Counted from the stretch's first letter, positions 23,989-33,537 are shown. The stretch: 46,821 bases of DNA from an uncultured Eubacteriales bacterium (GCA_900545585.1 UQZR01000021.1:1-46821); one strand, 5' to 3'. Made by a program: numbers and translations. The notes: generated by a model not told the origin, from the sequence alone.

Positions 23989-24981
23989 ATGAAGGAGGAT
24001 GTCATTCTTGCGGTAAAGGATTTAAGCGTGATTTACCAAACGGATCTTGAAACGGTTTATGCGGTGAACGGAGTTTCGTTTACGCTGGGACGAGGAGAAA
24101 GCCTCGGACTGGTCGGCGAGACGGGAGCCGGGAAGACTACGCTGGCACTTTCCATAATGCAGCTGCTTCCGGAGCGGACGGGAAAAGTGACCGGGGGAGA
24201 GATCTGGTTTGAAGGAGAAGAGCTGACGTCCCTTTCCGAACAGAAAATGCGCACGATACGCGGAAACAAGGTCGCCATGATTTTTCAGGATCCGATGACT
24301 TCCTTGAACCCCGTTCTGACGGTAGGCGAGCAGATCGCAGAAGCGCTGCTGGTGCATAATGAAGCCGGCTGGACAAAGGAAAAGATCGACCAGCACGTAG
24401 ACGAAACGCTAAATATGGTAGGGATTCCGCCGGCCCGGAAACATGAGTATCCGCATCAATTCTCCGGAGGAATGAAGCAGCGGGTGGTGATCGCGATGGC
24501 GTTGTCCTGTGAGCCGGATCTGCTTATTGCAGATGAGCCGACGACGGCGCTGGATGTGACGATCCAGGCTCAGGTCCTGCTTATGATACGAGAGCTGAGA
24601 GACCGGCTGGGTACGTCTATGATCATGATCACGCATGACCTGGGCATTGTGGCGCAAACCTGCGATAACGTGGCGGTGATGTATGCGGGCGAAATCATTG
24701 AGATCGGTACGGCAGAAGACATTTTCAACGGGAAAAACCATCATCCCTATACAGAAGGGCTTTTTGGGTCAATTCCTCGTCTGAACACAAGAGTTAAACG
24801 CCTGACCCCGATCGACGGCCTGATGCCTGATCCGACGGTGTGCGAACCGGGCTGCAAATTTGCACCCCGCTGCTCAAAATGCATGGACATTTGCCGGGAG
24901 AAGAGTCCGGAGGTCCATTATGAGGGTACACACGCAATTCGTTGCCATTTGTTTCAACAGACCGGACAGATAGGAGAGTAG
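23989..24981 (+). CDS. peptide ABC transporter ATPase (DppD type)
   Basis: This 330-residue ATPase has Walker A GETGAGKTT (about 43-51), Q-loop MIFQDPMTSLNP, signature SGGMKQR and Walker B LLIADEPTTALD. The oligopeptide-transporter C-terminal domain contains a cysteine cluster, CEPGCKFAPRCSKCMDIC, which in this family binds an Fe-S cluster. It powers import through the two permeases together with DppF. ATG follows AAGGAGCGCTTAAT. Confidence 0.95.
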   Translation: MKEDVILAVKDLSVIYQTDLETVYAVNGVSFTLGRGESLGLVGETGAGKTTLALSIMQLLPERTGKVTGGEIWFEGEELTSLSEQKMRTIRGNKVAMIFQDPMTSLNPVLTVGEQIAEALLVHNEAGWTKEKIDQHVDETLNMVGIPPARKHEYPHQFSGGMKQRVVIAMALSCEPDLLIADEPTTALDVTIQAQVLLMIRELRDRLGTSMIMITHDLGIVAQTCDNVAVMYAGEIIEIGTAEDIFNGKNHHPYTEGLFGSIPRLNTRVKRLTPIDGLMPDPTVCEPGCKFAPRCSKCMDICREKSPEVHYEGTHAIRCHLFQQTGQIGE

Positions 24982-24986
24982 TGCCA

Positions 24987-25949
24987 ATGGAAGTAAATAC
25001 ACCCTTGATTGAAGCAAAAGCATTAAAAAAGTATTTCAAATTGGGGGAAAACCGCTATTTGCATGCTGTTGACAATATCAACCTGCAGATCTATAAAGGC
25101 ACTACGGTGGGAATTGTAGGAGAGTCAGGATGTGGAAAAAGCACATTTGGGCGTACGCTTCTGCGTCTGACCGAAGCGACCAGCGGAGAGATACTCTATT
25201 GCGGAGAGAACATCCTGACGTTTGGGCGGCAGAAGATGAAGCAGATGCGCAAAAATATGCAGATCATCTTTCAAGACCCGTATGCCAGTGTAGATCCTAG
25301 AAAATCCGTGGTTGAGATTATTGCCGAATATATGCTGATCCACCACACCTATCCTACCCGGCGGGAGATCTTTAACCGGGCAGCGCAGCTGATGGATATT
25401 GTGGGCTTGGCCAGACGGACTGCGAATTCTTATCCCCACGAATTGGACGGCGGCAGACGGCAGAGAATCGGCATCGCGCGGGCCTTATCCCTGAATCCGC
25501 AGTTTATTGTGTGCGATGAACCGGTTTCAGCGCTCGATGTTTCTATTCAGGCACAGATCCTGAATCTGTTGATGGATCTTCAGAGCGAGATGGATCTCAC
25601 CTATATGTTTGTTACCCACGATCTGAGTGTAGTTAGACACATTTCGGATCATATCATGGTCATGTATTTAGGTGAGAGTCTGGAGTACGCCGAAGCGGAT
25701 GAACTGTTCAACTCTCCACTTCATCCCTATACCCGTGCGTTGCTTTCTTCTATCCCCGAACCGGATATTTCCATGCGGAACAAGAAGATCTCCGTGATCA
25801 AAGGCGAGGTCGTCAGCCCGATCAACCCCAAGCCGGGCTGCCGATTCGCGCCCCGTTGTGAAAACTGCATGGAAATCTGCACACAATGCTCCCCCGAACT
25901 GAAGGAGGTGGCTCCGGGACATCTTGTCGCGTGCCACAAATATGCTTGA
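24987..25949 (+). CDS. peptide ABC transporter ATPase (DppF type)
   Basis: This 320-residue second ATPase has Walker A GESGCGKS, Q-loop IIFQDPYASVDPR, signature LDGGRRQR (a common DppF variant of LSGGQQR) and Walker B FIVCDEPVSALD. A C-terminal cysteine cluster reads CRFAPRCENCMEIC. ATG at 24987 lies 5 bp after the dppD stop; longer in-frame starts would overlap dppD deeply. It completes a five-component importer. Confidence 0.95.
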   Translation: MEVNTPLIEAKALKKYFKLGENRYLHAVDNINLQIYKGTTVGIVGESGCGKSTFGRTLLRLTEATSGEILYCGENILTFGRQKMKQMRKNMQIIFQDPYASVDPRKSVVEIIAEYMLIHHTYPTRREIFNRAAQLMDIVGLARRTANSYPHELDGGRRQRIGIARALSLNPQFIVCDEPVSALDVSIQAQILNLLMDLQSEMDLTYMFVTHDLSVVRHISDHIMVMYLGESLEYAEADELFNSPLHPYTRALLSSIPEPDISMRNKKISVIKGEVVSPINPKPGCRFAPRCENCMEICTQCSPELKEVAPGHLVACHKYA

Positions 25950-26003
25950 GACCATATGAAAATAACAAAAAGCGATGATATGCCGAAAGGAGGGACCCCC
26001 TAT

Positions 26004-27497
26004 ATGCCGTCACAATATCTGCTTGACGCATATGAACCCCGGAGATATATGAGGTATTTTGAGGAAATCACGAGGATCCCGCATGATACCGAAGACGAAG
26101 CACATCTTGCAGCATACATCAGAGAAGTCGCAAAAACCGCAGGGCTGGAGTCGTATCAGGATCCGCACGGGAACGTGTTAGTGCGTATGCCTGCAACGGA
26201 GGGATATGAGAACGCCCCGGCAGTCCTCTTTCAGGGACATATGGACATGGTGTGTGTAAAGGACGAAGGCGTTGTCCATGACTTTTCCAAGGATGCGCTG
26301 GATCTGTATCTCTATCGGGACGCGGACTATGGGGTCACCCTGGCGGCACGGGGAACCAGCCTGGGAGCGGACAACGGAGTCGGTTTGGCCATGATGCTTA
26401 CGCTGATGACAACGCCGGAGCTGCTGCATCCGCCGCTGGAATTCCTGTTCACCGTGGAGGAAGAGAGCGGACTATGGGGAGCCAGAAAGTTTGACTATAC
26501 CCAGATCCGGGCGCGGCACATGATCAATATGGACAGCGGTGACGCTGACATGATGTGTGTGTGCAGCACAGGCGCCGTACACAATCGTTTTCACATGACC
26601 TACAAAACTGTACCGCACCGAGGTACCGTATACAGCGGGACTATCGGCGGGCTGCTGGGAGGCCATTCCGGCAACGATATTGCCAAGGGACGCGCTAATG
26701 CCATTTCACTGCTGGGCGAATTCCTGGAAAAGCTTACAGGATGTGAAAATGCTTGGCTGATAGATGCGGATGTACAAGAAAGCCAGGGCATCCCGGATCA
26801 GGCAACAGTCCGGCTCTGTGTGGAGAACGGTGAAGCGGAGAAGCAGCTGCGTCAACTGGCAGATATGCTGCAGAAAAGCTGGAGAAGTGCATACCGTGCG
26901 GCAGGCGAGGACAACATTGCGCTTCGCTTGGAGCAAGTGGAAGAGGAAGCACTTGTACATGATTGTATAAGCTGCGAAGATCTCCGGAAAATTGGAGCAC
27001 TTTTGCAGGGCATACCGTATGGTGTCATTGAATACGGTGGCAAGAACCAGAGCATTCCGTTTTGCACCGGATGCACATCCAGATTCTGCGTAAAGGAGAA
27101 TGTCTGCCAGCTGTGGTTCAGCGTACGCTCGCTGTCGGAGGCGCTGAAATGGGATACGGAAAAAAGCGTGAAAGAACTGGCATCACAACTGGGTGCTGAT
27201 GTTGAGATCCTGGATCAGTATCCGGGATGGCCGTACCGGACGGATTCTCCCATGCAAGAGCTATGCAAGAAGCTCTTCCAGGAGATGTATGGCGAGGAAA
27301 TTAAAATTGAATATGGACAGGGCGGATGTGAGCCGGGAATTATAATTGATAAGCTCCCGGACATGGACGCTTTGGGGTTAGCTCCCACGTCGAGAGGAGC
27401 CCATACCACGAGAGAAAGGTTCTATATTGAGACGGTGGAGCCGACCTATCAATTGTTTGTACGGATGCTGCGGCAAATTGCGGAAAACGGCATATAA
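26004..27497 (+). CDS. M20-family dipeptidase, PepD-like (aminoacyl-histidine dipeptidase)
   Basis: This 497-residue cytosolic metallopeptidase has the family layout. Zinc ligand H79 and D81 lie in FQGHMDMVC, bridging Asp at GADNGVG (about 121-127), the catalytic Glu pair at VEEESGLWGA (about 151-160), and a C-terminal ligand in SRGAHTTRE. PepD-type enzymes cleave Xaa-His and other dipeptides. ATG 26004 was chosen because AAAGGAGGG lies about 10 nt upstream; an earlier ATG at 25956 has none. It sits directly behind the ABC importer, so the imported ligand is probably an amide-linked dipeptide or conjugate that this enzyme splits. Confidence 0.9.
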   Translation: MPSQYLLDAYEPRRYMRYFEEITRIPHDTEDEAHLAAYIREVAKTAGLESYQDPHGNVLVRMPATEGYENAPAVLFQGHMDMVCVKDEGVVHDFSKDALDLYLYRDADYGVTLAARGTSLGADNGVGLAMMLTLMTTPELLHPPLEFLFTVEEESGLWGARKFDYTQIRARHMINMDSGDADMMCVCSTGAVHNRFHMTYKTVPHRGTVYSGTIGGLLGGHSGNDIAKGRANAISLLGEFLEKLTGCENAWLIDADVQESQGIPDQATVRLCVENGEAEKQLRQLADMLQKSWRSAYRAAGEDNIALRLEQVEEEALVHDCISCEDLRKIGALLQGIPYGVIEYGGKNQSIPFCTGCTSRFCVKENVCQLWFSVRSLSEALKWDTEKSVKELASQLGADVEILDQYPGWPYRTDSPMQELCKKLFQEMYGEEIKIEYGQGGCEPGIIIDKLPDMDALGLAPTSRGAHTTRERFYIETVEPTYQLFVRMLRQIAENGI

Positions 27498-27576
27498 GGA
27501 CTTGTATCACGGGCACCACAAAGGCTGCGGATATTTGGATTATCTTCAAAACTTATTATATGAGGAGGGCACTTCA

Positions 27577-28701
27577 ATGATTATCGGAATTCCCAAGGAA
27601 CTCAAAGACAAAGAGACTCGTGTCGGTTTGATCCCAAAGTGGGTCCAGCAACTGGTAGCACAGGGACACACCGTCTATTTCCAAAAGGATTTGGCATTAC
27701 CGGCGGGAATTTCAAACGAGGAATATATGGCTGCGGGCGCGCAGATGCTTGATACGATGGCGGAAGTATATGAAAAGTCCGATATGATCGTAAAGTTTAA
27801 GGATCTGATGCCCGGAGACCTGGAAATGCCCTTCCGGAAAGGTCAGCTTCTGTTTACCGCGTTCCATATGGCGGAGGGCACGGCGAAGCCGGAGCAGGTA
27901 AAACGACTGCGTGAGGCAGGTGTGACCTGCGTTTCCTACGAGGTTACGCGCTTCCCGGATGGCAGCAGAGCACTGACCCGCCCGATGGGTGAAATCGCCG
28001 GACGGATGGCACCGATTCTGGGAACTCAGTATATTCAGAGACAGTACGGCGGCAGTGGCGTGAGTATCGTCCCGATTACCGGAGTAAAACGCGCACGGGT
28101 TGTGATTATTGGCGGCGGCCATGCGGGATTGGCTGCGGCTCAGGTTGCTGAGGGCCTTGGAGCAGAGGTCATTGTCTTTGAAAAGTCGATTGCGCGGTTG
28201 GAGTATTTGAGGACGGTCCTTCACCACACTGACCTGCGCTATATGGACAAGAAGGCATTCGCTGAAGAGGTAGCACTGGCCGATATGCTGATCAACTGTA
28301 TCTACTCCTATCCGGGAATGGAAGTTCCGGTGGTGACACGGGAGATGGTCCGTAGTATGCGGAAAGGCTCTGTGATTGTGGACCTTGAGGGTGAGGGCAT
28401 TATTGAAACGGCTCAGTACACGACGATCAGCAATCCGTATTTCATTGAGGAAGGGATCGTCCATGTGGGCATTACGAATATCCCGGCGATGGTGCCTGCG
28501 GCAGCCAACGAGACTTTCTCAAGGGCGATTTATCCCATGATCGAAGATACGGCAAACTACGGACTGAAAGAAGCGTGCAAAAAGAACTTCGTACTGCGTT
28601 CCGGTATCATTATGGTAGACGGAAAGATCACCCAGAAGGAAGTGGCAGACAGTCAGAAAGAGGCGTATATCCCGCTCGATCCGGATACAATGCTTTCCTA
28701 A
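27577..28701 (+). CDS. alanine dehydrogenase-like protein (divergent)
   Basis: This 374-residue protein belongs to the alanine dehydrogenase/PNT family. MIIGIPKELKDKETRVGL matches the family N-terminus, K in MIVKFKD and H in LLFTAFHMA are the pyruvate-contacting residues, and the NAD Rossmann motif is VVIIGGGHAGLAAAQ. Normal enzymes make pyruvate and ammonia from L-alanine with NAD+. Here the loop that usually reads VIVDVAIDQGG, with the catalytic Asp, is VIVDLEGEG and is two residues shorter. The substrate may therefore differ (another amino acid or opine). The ATG follows GAGGAGGG. Position after PepD suggests deamination of a released amino acid. Confidence 0.8.
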   Translation: MIIGIPKELKDKETRVGLIPKWVQQLVAQGHTVYFQKDLALPAGISNEEYMAAGAQMLDTMAEVYEKSDMIVKFKDLMPGDLEMPFRKGQLLFTAFHMAEGTAKPEQVKRLREAGVTCVSYEVTRFPDGSRALTRPMGEIAGRMAPILGTQYIQRQYGGSGVSIVPITGVKRARVVIIGGGHAGLAAAQVAEGLGAEVIVFEKSIARLEYLRTVLHHTDLRYMDKKAFAEEVALADMLINCIYSYPGMEVPVVTREMVRSMRKGSVIVDLEGEGIIETAQYTTISNPYFIEEGIVHVGITNIPAMVPAAANETFSRAIYPMIEDTANYGLKEACKKNFVLRSGIIMVDGKITQKEVADSQKEAYIPLDPDTMLS

Positions 28702-28792
28702 AGAAGCAGGCTGACCTGCAAGGCGCGGGATCCGCAGGATCCTTTGCAATTGCAATTTCGACACCTTAAACATAGGAGAGGATGATAGTTTC

Positions 28793-29440
28793 ATGCGTAC
28801 TGTGTACGAGGAAATTCACAGGATCGGCATTATTCCGGTAGCAAAGCTGGATAAGCCGGAGGAGGACTCTGTTCTGGTGGCAGAAGCACTCCGGGAGGGC
28901 GGAATTCCGTTGATCGAAGTTACTTTTCGGGCAAATGGAGTCGCCACAGCCATAAGAAAAATAAAACAAGAGGTATCAAATTTCACAGTGGGCGCAGGGA
29001 CAGTCCTGACCATTGAACAAGCTGAGGAAGCAATTGAAGCGGGAGCCGAGTTTATCGTTTCCCCGGGCCTGGACCCGTCTGTTGTGGAATACTGTAACCA
29101 TCGGAGAATCCCAATCGTGCCTGGATGCGCGACGGCGTCGGACTGCCAAGCTGCTTACAACATGGGGCTGCAAATCGTAAAGTTTTTCCCGGCAAATATC
29201 GCGGGCGGGCTGCCGGCACTTCGTGCGCTGCATACGCCATTCCAAAAGCTCCAATTTATTCCTACTGGAGGCATTTCCTTAGACAATCTGGAAGAATTCA
29301 GCGCAAGTCCATTTGTATTTGCGTGCGGAGGGACATTCCTTGTGTCAGAGGAGCTTATCCGGAGCCATAATTGGGCAGAGATTACGAGAAGAAGCAGACA
29401 AGCCGTTGAGCTTGTGCTAAAAGGACGAAAACATGGCTAA
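28793..29440 (+). CDS. eda: 2-keto-3-deoxy-6-phosphogluconate aldolase
   Basis: This 215-residue class I aldolase has GGIPLIEVTFR (E42, R46), GAGTVLT, Schiff-base Lys130 in IVKFFPAN, and the phosphate-binding FIPTGGIS. It cleaves KDPG to pyruvate and glyceraldehyde-3-phosphate, or related hydroxy-keto acids. ATG is preceded by AGGAGAGGATGATAGTTTC. It overlaps the kinase gene by 8 bp, so the two act in sequence. Its presence behind a peptide importer is unusual. Confidence 0.92.
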   Translation: MRTVYEEIHRIGIIPVAKLDKPEEDSVLVAEALREGGIPLIEVTFRANGVATAIRKIKQEVSNFTVGAGTVLTIEQAEEAIEAGAEFIVSPGLDPSVVEYCNHRRIPIVPGCATASDCQAAYNMGLQIVKFFPANIAGGLPALRALHTPFQKLQFIPTGGISLDNLEEFSASPFVFACGGTFLVSEELIRSHNWAEITRRSRQAVELVLKGRKHG

Positions 29441-30455
29441 AATTGTTACTTTTGGAGAGCTGATGCTGAGATTGAGCCCCGTAGGCTACAACAGACTCTT
29501 CCAGACTGAATCGCTTGAAGGAAGCTTCGGCGGCGGGGAAGCAAATGTGGCAGTTTCGCTGGCCCAGATGGGGGATGATGCAGCTTTTGTATCAAAATTC
29601 CCGCAGAATATGGTAGGCGAGGCTGCTCTGAGGAAGCTGAAGGCCTATGGGGTAAACACTTCGCATATACTCCGGGGCGGAAAGCGCATGGGAATCTATT
29701 ATATGGAGAAGGGTGCGTCCCAGAGACCCAGTGTTTGCATCTACGACCGGGAGGGATCCTCCTTCCAAACGTCAAAGCCGGAGGAGTATTGCTGGAAAGA
29801 GATTATGCAGGGCGCGCAGTGGTTCCACTTTACGGGGATCACACCGGCGCTGGGCAAAGACATGGTTTCCGCCTGCCTCGATGCCTGCAAGGCTGCAAAA
29901 GAGGTCGGGGCAACAATTTCCTGCGATTTAAACTATCGCGGGAAGCTTTGGAGCCGAGAGGATGCCATGGCAGCCATGAGCGAGTTGTGCCAGTATGTGG
30001 ACGTGTGTATTGGCAACGAGTCAGATGCAGCAGATGTATTCGGGGTGAAGCTGAATAACAGCCAGATTGTAAAAGGAAAGCTGGATATGGACGAATACCG
30101 GAAGCTTGCAGAGACGCTTATGGATCGCTTTCCGTTCCGAAAGGTTGCAATGACGCTGCGTGAATCAATCTCTGCCTCGGATAACGACTGGTCGGCCATG
30201 ATTTACGATGGAGAGCAATGCTATTTTTCCACAAAATATCATCTTCACATGGTTGACCGGGTAGGCGGCGGCGATGCATTTGCCGGAGGTCTGATCCATT
30301 CGCTTGCAGAGGGAAGATCTCCCAAATATGCGTTGGAATTCGCCGTTGCCGCCTCAGCCTTAAAGCATTCCATCAATGGCGACTTCAACTTGGTCACACC
30401 TGCTGAAGTTGAGACATTGATGAACGGGGACGGTTCGGGCCGGGTACAGAGATAG
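29433..30455 (+). CDS. 2-keto-3-deoxygluconate kinase (PfkB family)
   Basis: This 340-residue sugar kinase has an N-terminal LMLRLSP and GGGEANVAVSLAQMG, the PfkB signature 1 region, and the catalytic GGGDAFAGG with Asp281 as base. KDG kinase phosphorylates 2-keto-3-deoxygluconate to KDPG, the substrate of the overlapping aldolase. No uronate isomerase, oxidoreductase or dehydratase is nearby, so the source of the ketodeoxy acid is open. A strong terminator follows about 80 bp later. Confidence 0.9.
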   Translation: MAKIVTFGELMLRLSPVGYNRLFQTESLEGSFGGGEANVAVSLAQMGDDAAFVSKFPQNMVGEAALRKLKAYGVNTSHILRGGKRMGIYYMEKGASQRPSVCIYDREGSSFQTSKPEEYCWKEIMQGAQWFHFTGITPALGKDMVSACLDACKAAKEVGATISCDLNYRGKLWSREDAMAAMSELCQYVDVCIGNESDAADVFGVKLNNSQIVKGKLDMDEYRKLAETLMDRFPFRKVAMTLRESISASDNDWSAMIYDGEQCYFSTKYHLHMVDRVGGGDAFAGGLIHSLAEGRSPKYALEFAVAASALKHSINGDFNLVTPAEVETLMNGDGSGRVQR

Positions 30456-30535
30456 ACGATACCGAAGGCTGTCTCGCTTTTGTGGCAGCACGGTATGTCC
30501 GGAGCTGCAGCGACGCCTTGACACGTGCGACCGGA

Positions 30536-30586
30536 TTTCACACAGAGCAGCCACCCGTGAGGCGGTAGCTCTGTGTGAAATTTTTT
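30536..30586 (+). terminator. intrinsic terminator of the catabolic operon
   Basis: A 13-bp stem TTTCACACAGAGC / GCTCTGTGTGAAA followed by TTTTTT. It separates the operon from the IclR gene. Confidence 0.85.
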
Positions 30587-30745
30587 CCGCCGGTTTTCAC
30601 AATTTCCGACTGGTAGAATGGGAACATGAAATTCTTAGTGGAAACTTCGAAAACTTTGTGTTATTCTATGTAATTATAGTGAATATGTTTAGCAAGCTGC
30701 TCTGCCTGAAACCGCACAGATAAAAATTGATATGAGGTGATACTT

Positions 30746-31504
30746 ATGCAATCGGACCACCGCTCAACAGAACGAGTTTTGGATATTTTGGAACTGCTCG
30801 CATTTCGTGACGCATCGGATGGGCTGACACTGACGGAAATATCCAATTCCCTTCAGTCCCCTAAGAGCAGCATATCACCGATCCTCCACACGATGGCTAA
30901 GAAAAAGTACTTGTCATACAAGCCGGGATCCTCTACTTATACGTTGGGAATCCGCACTTTGGAAATCGGAAACGCCTATATGCGGAAGGAGTCCTTTTTT
31001 GAACGTGCGCTGACAGAATTGCAAGAGGTTGTGGACGCATGTAATGAGACCTGCCACTTGGCAGAACTGGATGGATGCAATGTGCTTTACTTGCTTAAAG
31101 TGGACGCGCCTCAATCGATACGCATGTATTCCGCGCCCGGGAAAATGCTCCCTGCAAATGCTACGGCGCTTGGGAAAGCGCTCTTGTCCGGCTGTACAAG
31201 GGAGGAATTGAGCGAGATTTTTAAAGATGGCGTAAAAAAAATGACAGACAGGACCATTACGGATCTGGATGAACTATATCAGCAGATCCAGGGGGTAAAG
31301 AAGCGCGGGATCGCTTATGAACGTGAGGAAAACTCTGAATTTATTCAATGTATTGCAACACCCCTGCTAAAGGATGGCGTACCTGTGTTTGCCTTGAGTA
31401 TTGCAATCCCAACCTTCCGTTATACAGAAGAAAAAGAAAGTCAGGTGACGGAACTGCTCCTGACTGCGCGCGCAAAGCTGGAAGCGCTTCTTTTGACGAG
31501 ATGA
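30746..31504 (+). CDS. IclR-family transcriptional regulator
   Basis: This 252-residue protein has an N-terminal winged helix (STERVLDILELLAFRDASDGLTL, recognition helix SPKSSISPILHTM) and a C-terminal IclR effector domain (about 75-250, with ATALGKALLSG and AYEREENSEFIQCIATPL). IclR/KdgR regulators often sense keto acids or ketodeoxy sugars, which fits the adjacent kdgK/eda pair. The ATG follows GAGGTGATACTT; an upstream in-frame GTG is less likely. It is monocistronic and lies downstream of the operon it probably controls (inference). Confidence 0.9.
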   Translation: MQSDHRSTERVLDILELLAFRDASDGLTLTEISNSLQSPKSSISPILHTMAKKKYLSYKPGSSTYTLGIRTLEIGNAYMRKESFFERALTELQEVVDACNETCHLAELDGCNVLYLLKVDAPQSIRMYSAPGKMLPANATALGKALLSGCTREELSEIFKDGVKKMTDRTITDLDELYQQIQGVKKRGIAYEREENSEFIQCIATPLLKDGVPVFALSIAIPTFRYTEEKESQVTELLLTARAKLEALLLTR

Positions 31505-31591
31505 GGACAATGGCTGCCTCTTTTCGCTGGCAGGGAAATGGTCACATTTTGCGCTGTTGGAAACAATAAAAGGGTATCAAAACGAAGAAAT

Positions 31592-31633
31592 AGAGCCACC
31601 GGGTGGAGAGCAATGCTCCCGCCCGGTGGCTCT
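31592..31633 (+). terminator. hairpin after the IclR gene
   Basis: A 12-bp stem AGAGCCACCGGG / CCCGGTGGCTCT with internal partial pairing. There is no T-run, and it is about 90 bp after the stop. Termination is uncertain. Confidence 0.45.
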
Positions 31634-31729
31634 GTAGATTCTTGGTATATGATGAGGGCCGTCAGGCAGCCTTTTCCGTCCTGCTTCCGCAGATCACAGA
31701 AAGAGGTGCAAAAGCGCAGGGAATCCTCC

Positions 31730-32976
31730 CTACAAATCAATGTCAGGGGTATCGCCGGAAGTGCCTTCGAGCAGCGGGCGTACCTTGCGCAGGAACGTGT
31801 CCACCTGCTCCGGGCAGCGACCGATATAGGCCTCTGGCCTCAGCAGAACGGCGAGGTCTTCTGTATGCATGGAAAAAGCCGGCTCTGCCGCCAGTTGCTC
31901 CAGAAGGTCGCAGGGCTCGCCTTCCTTCATCCTTGCGGAGGCCGCGTGGGAACAGCGGCGCAGAGGAATCCCTCCGGCATGGAGATGCGGCGGTTGGCGG
32001 AGTCATCCAGCGTGCGTTCCAGCCACTGTACGGACGCCGTCATGGAGGCGTTTACGGCGTCCGAGATCAGAATGCGGGACAAAGAAAAGATTCGCTCACT
32101 GCGCATGGGGTTTCGCTTATACGGCATGGCGGAGGAGCCAATCTGGTTTTCTTCAAAGGACTCCTCTATCTGCCGGTCATGCTGCAGCAGGCGAATATCG
32201 TTTGCCATCCGATAGGCACTCTGCGCAATAGAAGACAGACAATTCAGGATGCGGCTGTCCACCTTTCGGGGATATGTCTGCCCGCAGACATCAAAACACG
32301 CTGCAAATCCGAATTCCGCGCTGATCTGCCGGTTCATCTGGTCGATCTTTTCGGTATCACCATTGAATAGCTCCAGAAAACTGGCCTCGGTACCGGTGGT
32401 CCCACGGCAGCCGAGGAATTTCATGTGTGCCAGTACGTGCTCCAGTTCCTCCAGGTCGGAAAGAAAATCCTGCATCCAGAGTGTCGCCCGTTTGCCCACG
32501 GTAACAAGCTGCGCGGGCTGATAGTGGGTATAGCCGAGGGTGGGCAGCGACTTGTATTTCTCCGCAAAGTCCGCAAGATTTTTCAGCACGTCCAGCAGTT
32601 CCTTGCGGAGATGGCGCAGACCGTCCCGATAAAGGATCAAATCCCCGTTATCGGTTACATAACAGCTTGTGGCCCCTAAATGGATCACGCCTGCGGCGCC
32701 GGGGGCCGCTTTTCCGTAGGCATAGACGTGCGCCATCACATCATGCCGTACCTCTCGCTCCCGTTGTGCGGCGCATGCAAAATCAATGTCATCTATGTGT
32801 GCTTCCAACTCTGCGACCTGCTCTGCCGTAATGGGCAGGCCGAGATCATGCTCCGCCCGGGCCAGCGCGGTCCAGAGCCTTCGCCAGACCTGAATGCGCT
32901 TTTTCTGGGAGAATAGATACAGCATCTCCTCTGATGCATACCGGGATGACAGGGGCGATTCATATTTTTCGTACAT
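31730..32976 (-). pseudogene. purB: adenylosuccinate lyase with internal deletion and frameshift
   Basis: From ATG 32976 the frame encodes a good PurB N-terminal two-thirds: SPLSSRYASEEM, TLGYTHYQPAQLVTVGKRA, and the flexible catalytic loop GSSAMPYKRNPMRSER. It continues to LDDSANRRISMPEGFLCA (about 31955) and then ends within a few codons. The authentic C-terminus resumes in another frame just downstream: SHAASARMKEGEPCDLLEQL, then IGRCPEQVDTFL, stopping at 31730. The family segment between these two pieces, which normally holds ELPFMATENI and the DRQExHE stretch (roughly 70-80 residues by memory of the family), is absent. An out-of-frame deletion has therefore inactivated it. An intact purB is presumably elsewhere. 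Confidence 0.85.
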
Positions 32977-33045
32977 CGTGCTGCCCTTTCTCTGCTTTAT
33001 TCCGCAGTGACGACCATGCTGCGCGTGGTTTTATCGATATCATGA

Positions 33046-33387
33046 ATTGATACCGAGTACGAAGAATTTGAGAAATGCAAGTCTGTTTGTAGGGACTGTT
33101 CACTTTTTCGGCAGCAACCGGAAGGAAAAGGTGTAAGCATATTAAAACTGCCGCCATCTATTCGAAGGTATCCTACTTTTTTGAGGAAACACAAAATAAT
33201 AAATAAAGACCAAGAAAAGCTGCTGAGAAAGCTTATAATTGATGCACAAAATGATAATCTACGAAATGATATGATGCACGGGAAAAACGGAAGTGTTACT
33301 TTCTATCAGGTTGAGGAATGCAGAAAAACCATATACAGACTGAATGAACAATTCCTTGCTATTGCGAACAAATGTGCTGTAAATTAA
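33046..33387 (+). pseudogene. 3' fragment of an unrecognised gene
   Basis: An open frame without a start codon or ribosome site runs from a stop at 33043 to TAA at 33387. It reads as real protein: EYEEFEKCKSVCRDCSLF, with three closely spaced Cys, then a long charged helical part ending IANKCAVN. Codon use is AT-rich. The only in-frame start-like codon is TTG 33181, which lacks a ribosome site. It is probably the C-terminal end of a larger gene whose 5' part was replaced by the purB segment. Confidence 0.45.
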
Positions 33388-33454
33388 ATAAGCCCCGCTT
33401 TTTGAATGAACTCCGCCTTTCAAAGCTTGGAAGAGAGATGATCTTTCGAAAGGG

Positions 33455-33488
33455 CTCCGTTTCCCGGATATTCTGTCGAGAAACGGAG
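33455..33488. terminator. terminator-like hairpin
   Basis: CTCCGTTTC / GAAACGGAG stem between the orphan fragment and the phosphatase promoter, followed by a pyrimidine-rich TCCTTCTT. Confidence 0.45.
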
Positions 33489-33508
33489 TCCTTCTTACAT
33501 ATTTTCTC

Positions 33509-33537
33509 TCGACGGACAGGGCCTCATTTGCTATACT
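33509..33537 (+). promoter_or_regulatory. promoter of the phosphatase/BRO pair
   Basis: TCGACG (33509-33514), 17-bp spacer, TATACT (33532-33537) with extended TGC, 35 bp before the ATG at 33572. Confidence 0.55.

Noticed and set aside
25439..25465. Defective ABC signature in the DppF-like ATPase (LDGGRRQR)
   Set aside because: This variant is usual in DppF/OppF proteins, so it is not a sign of inactivity.
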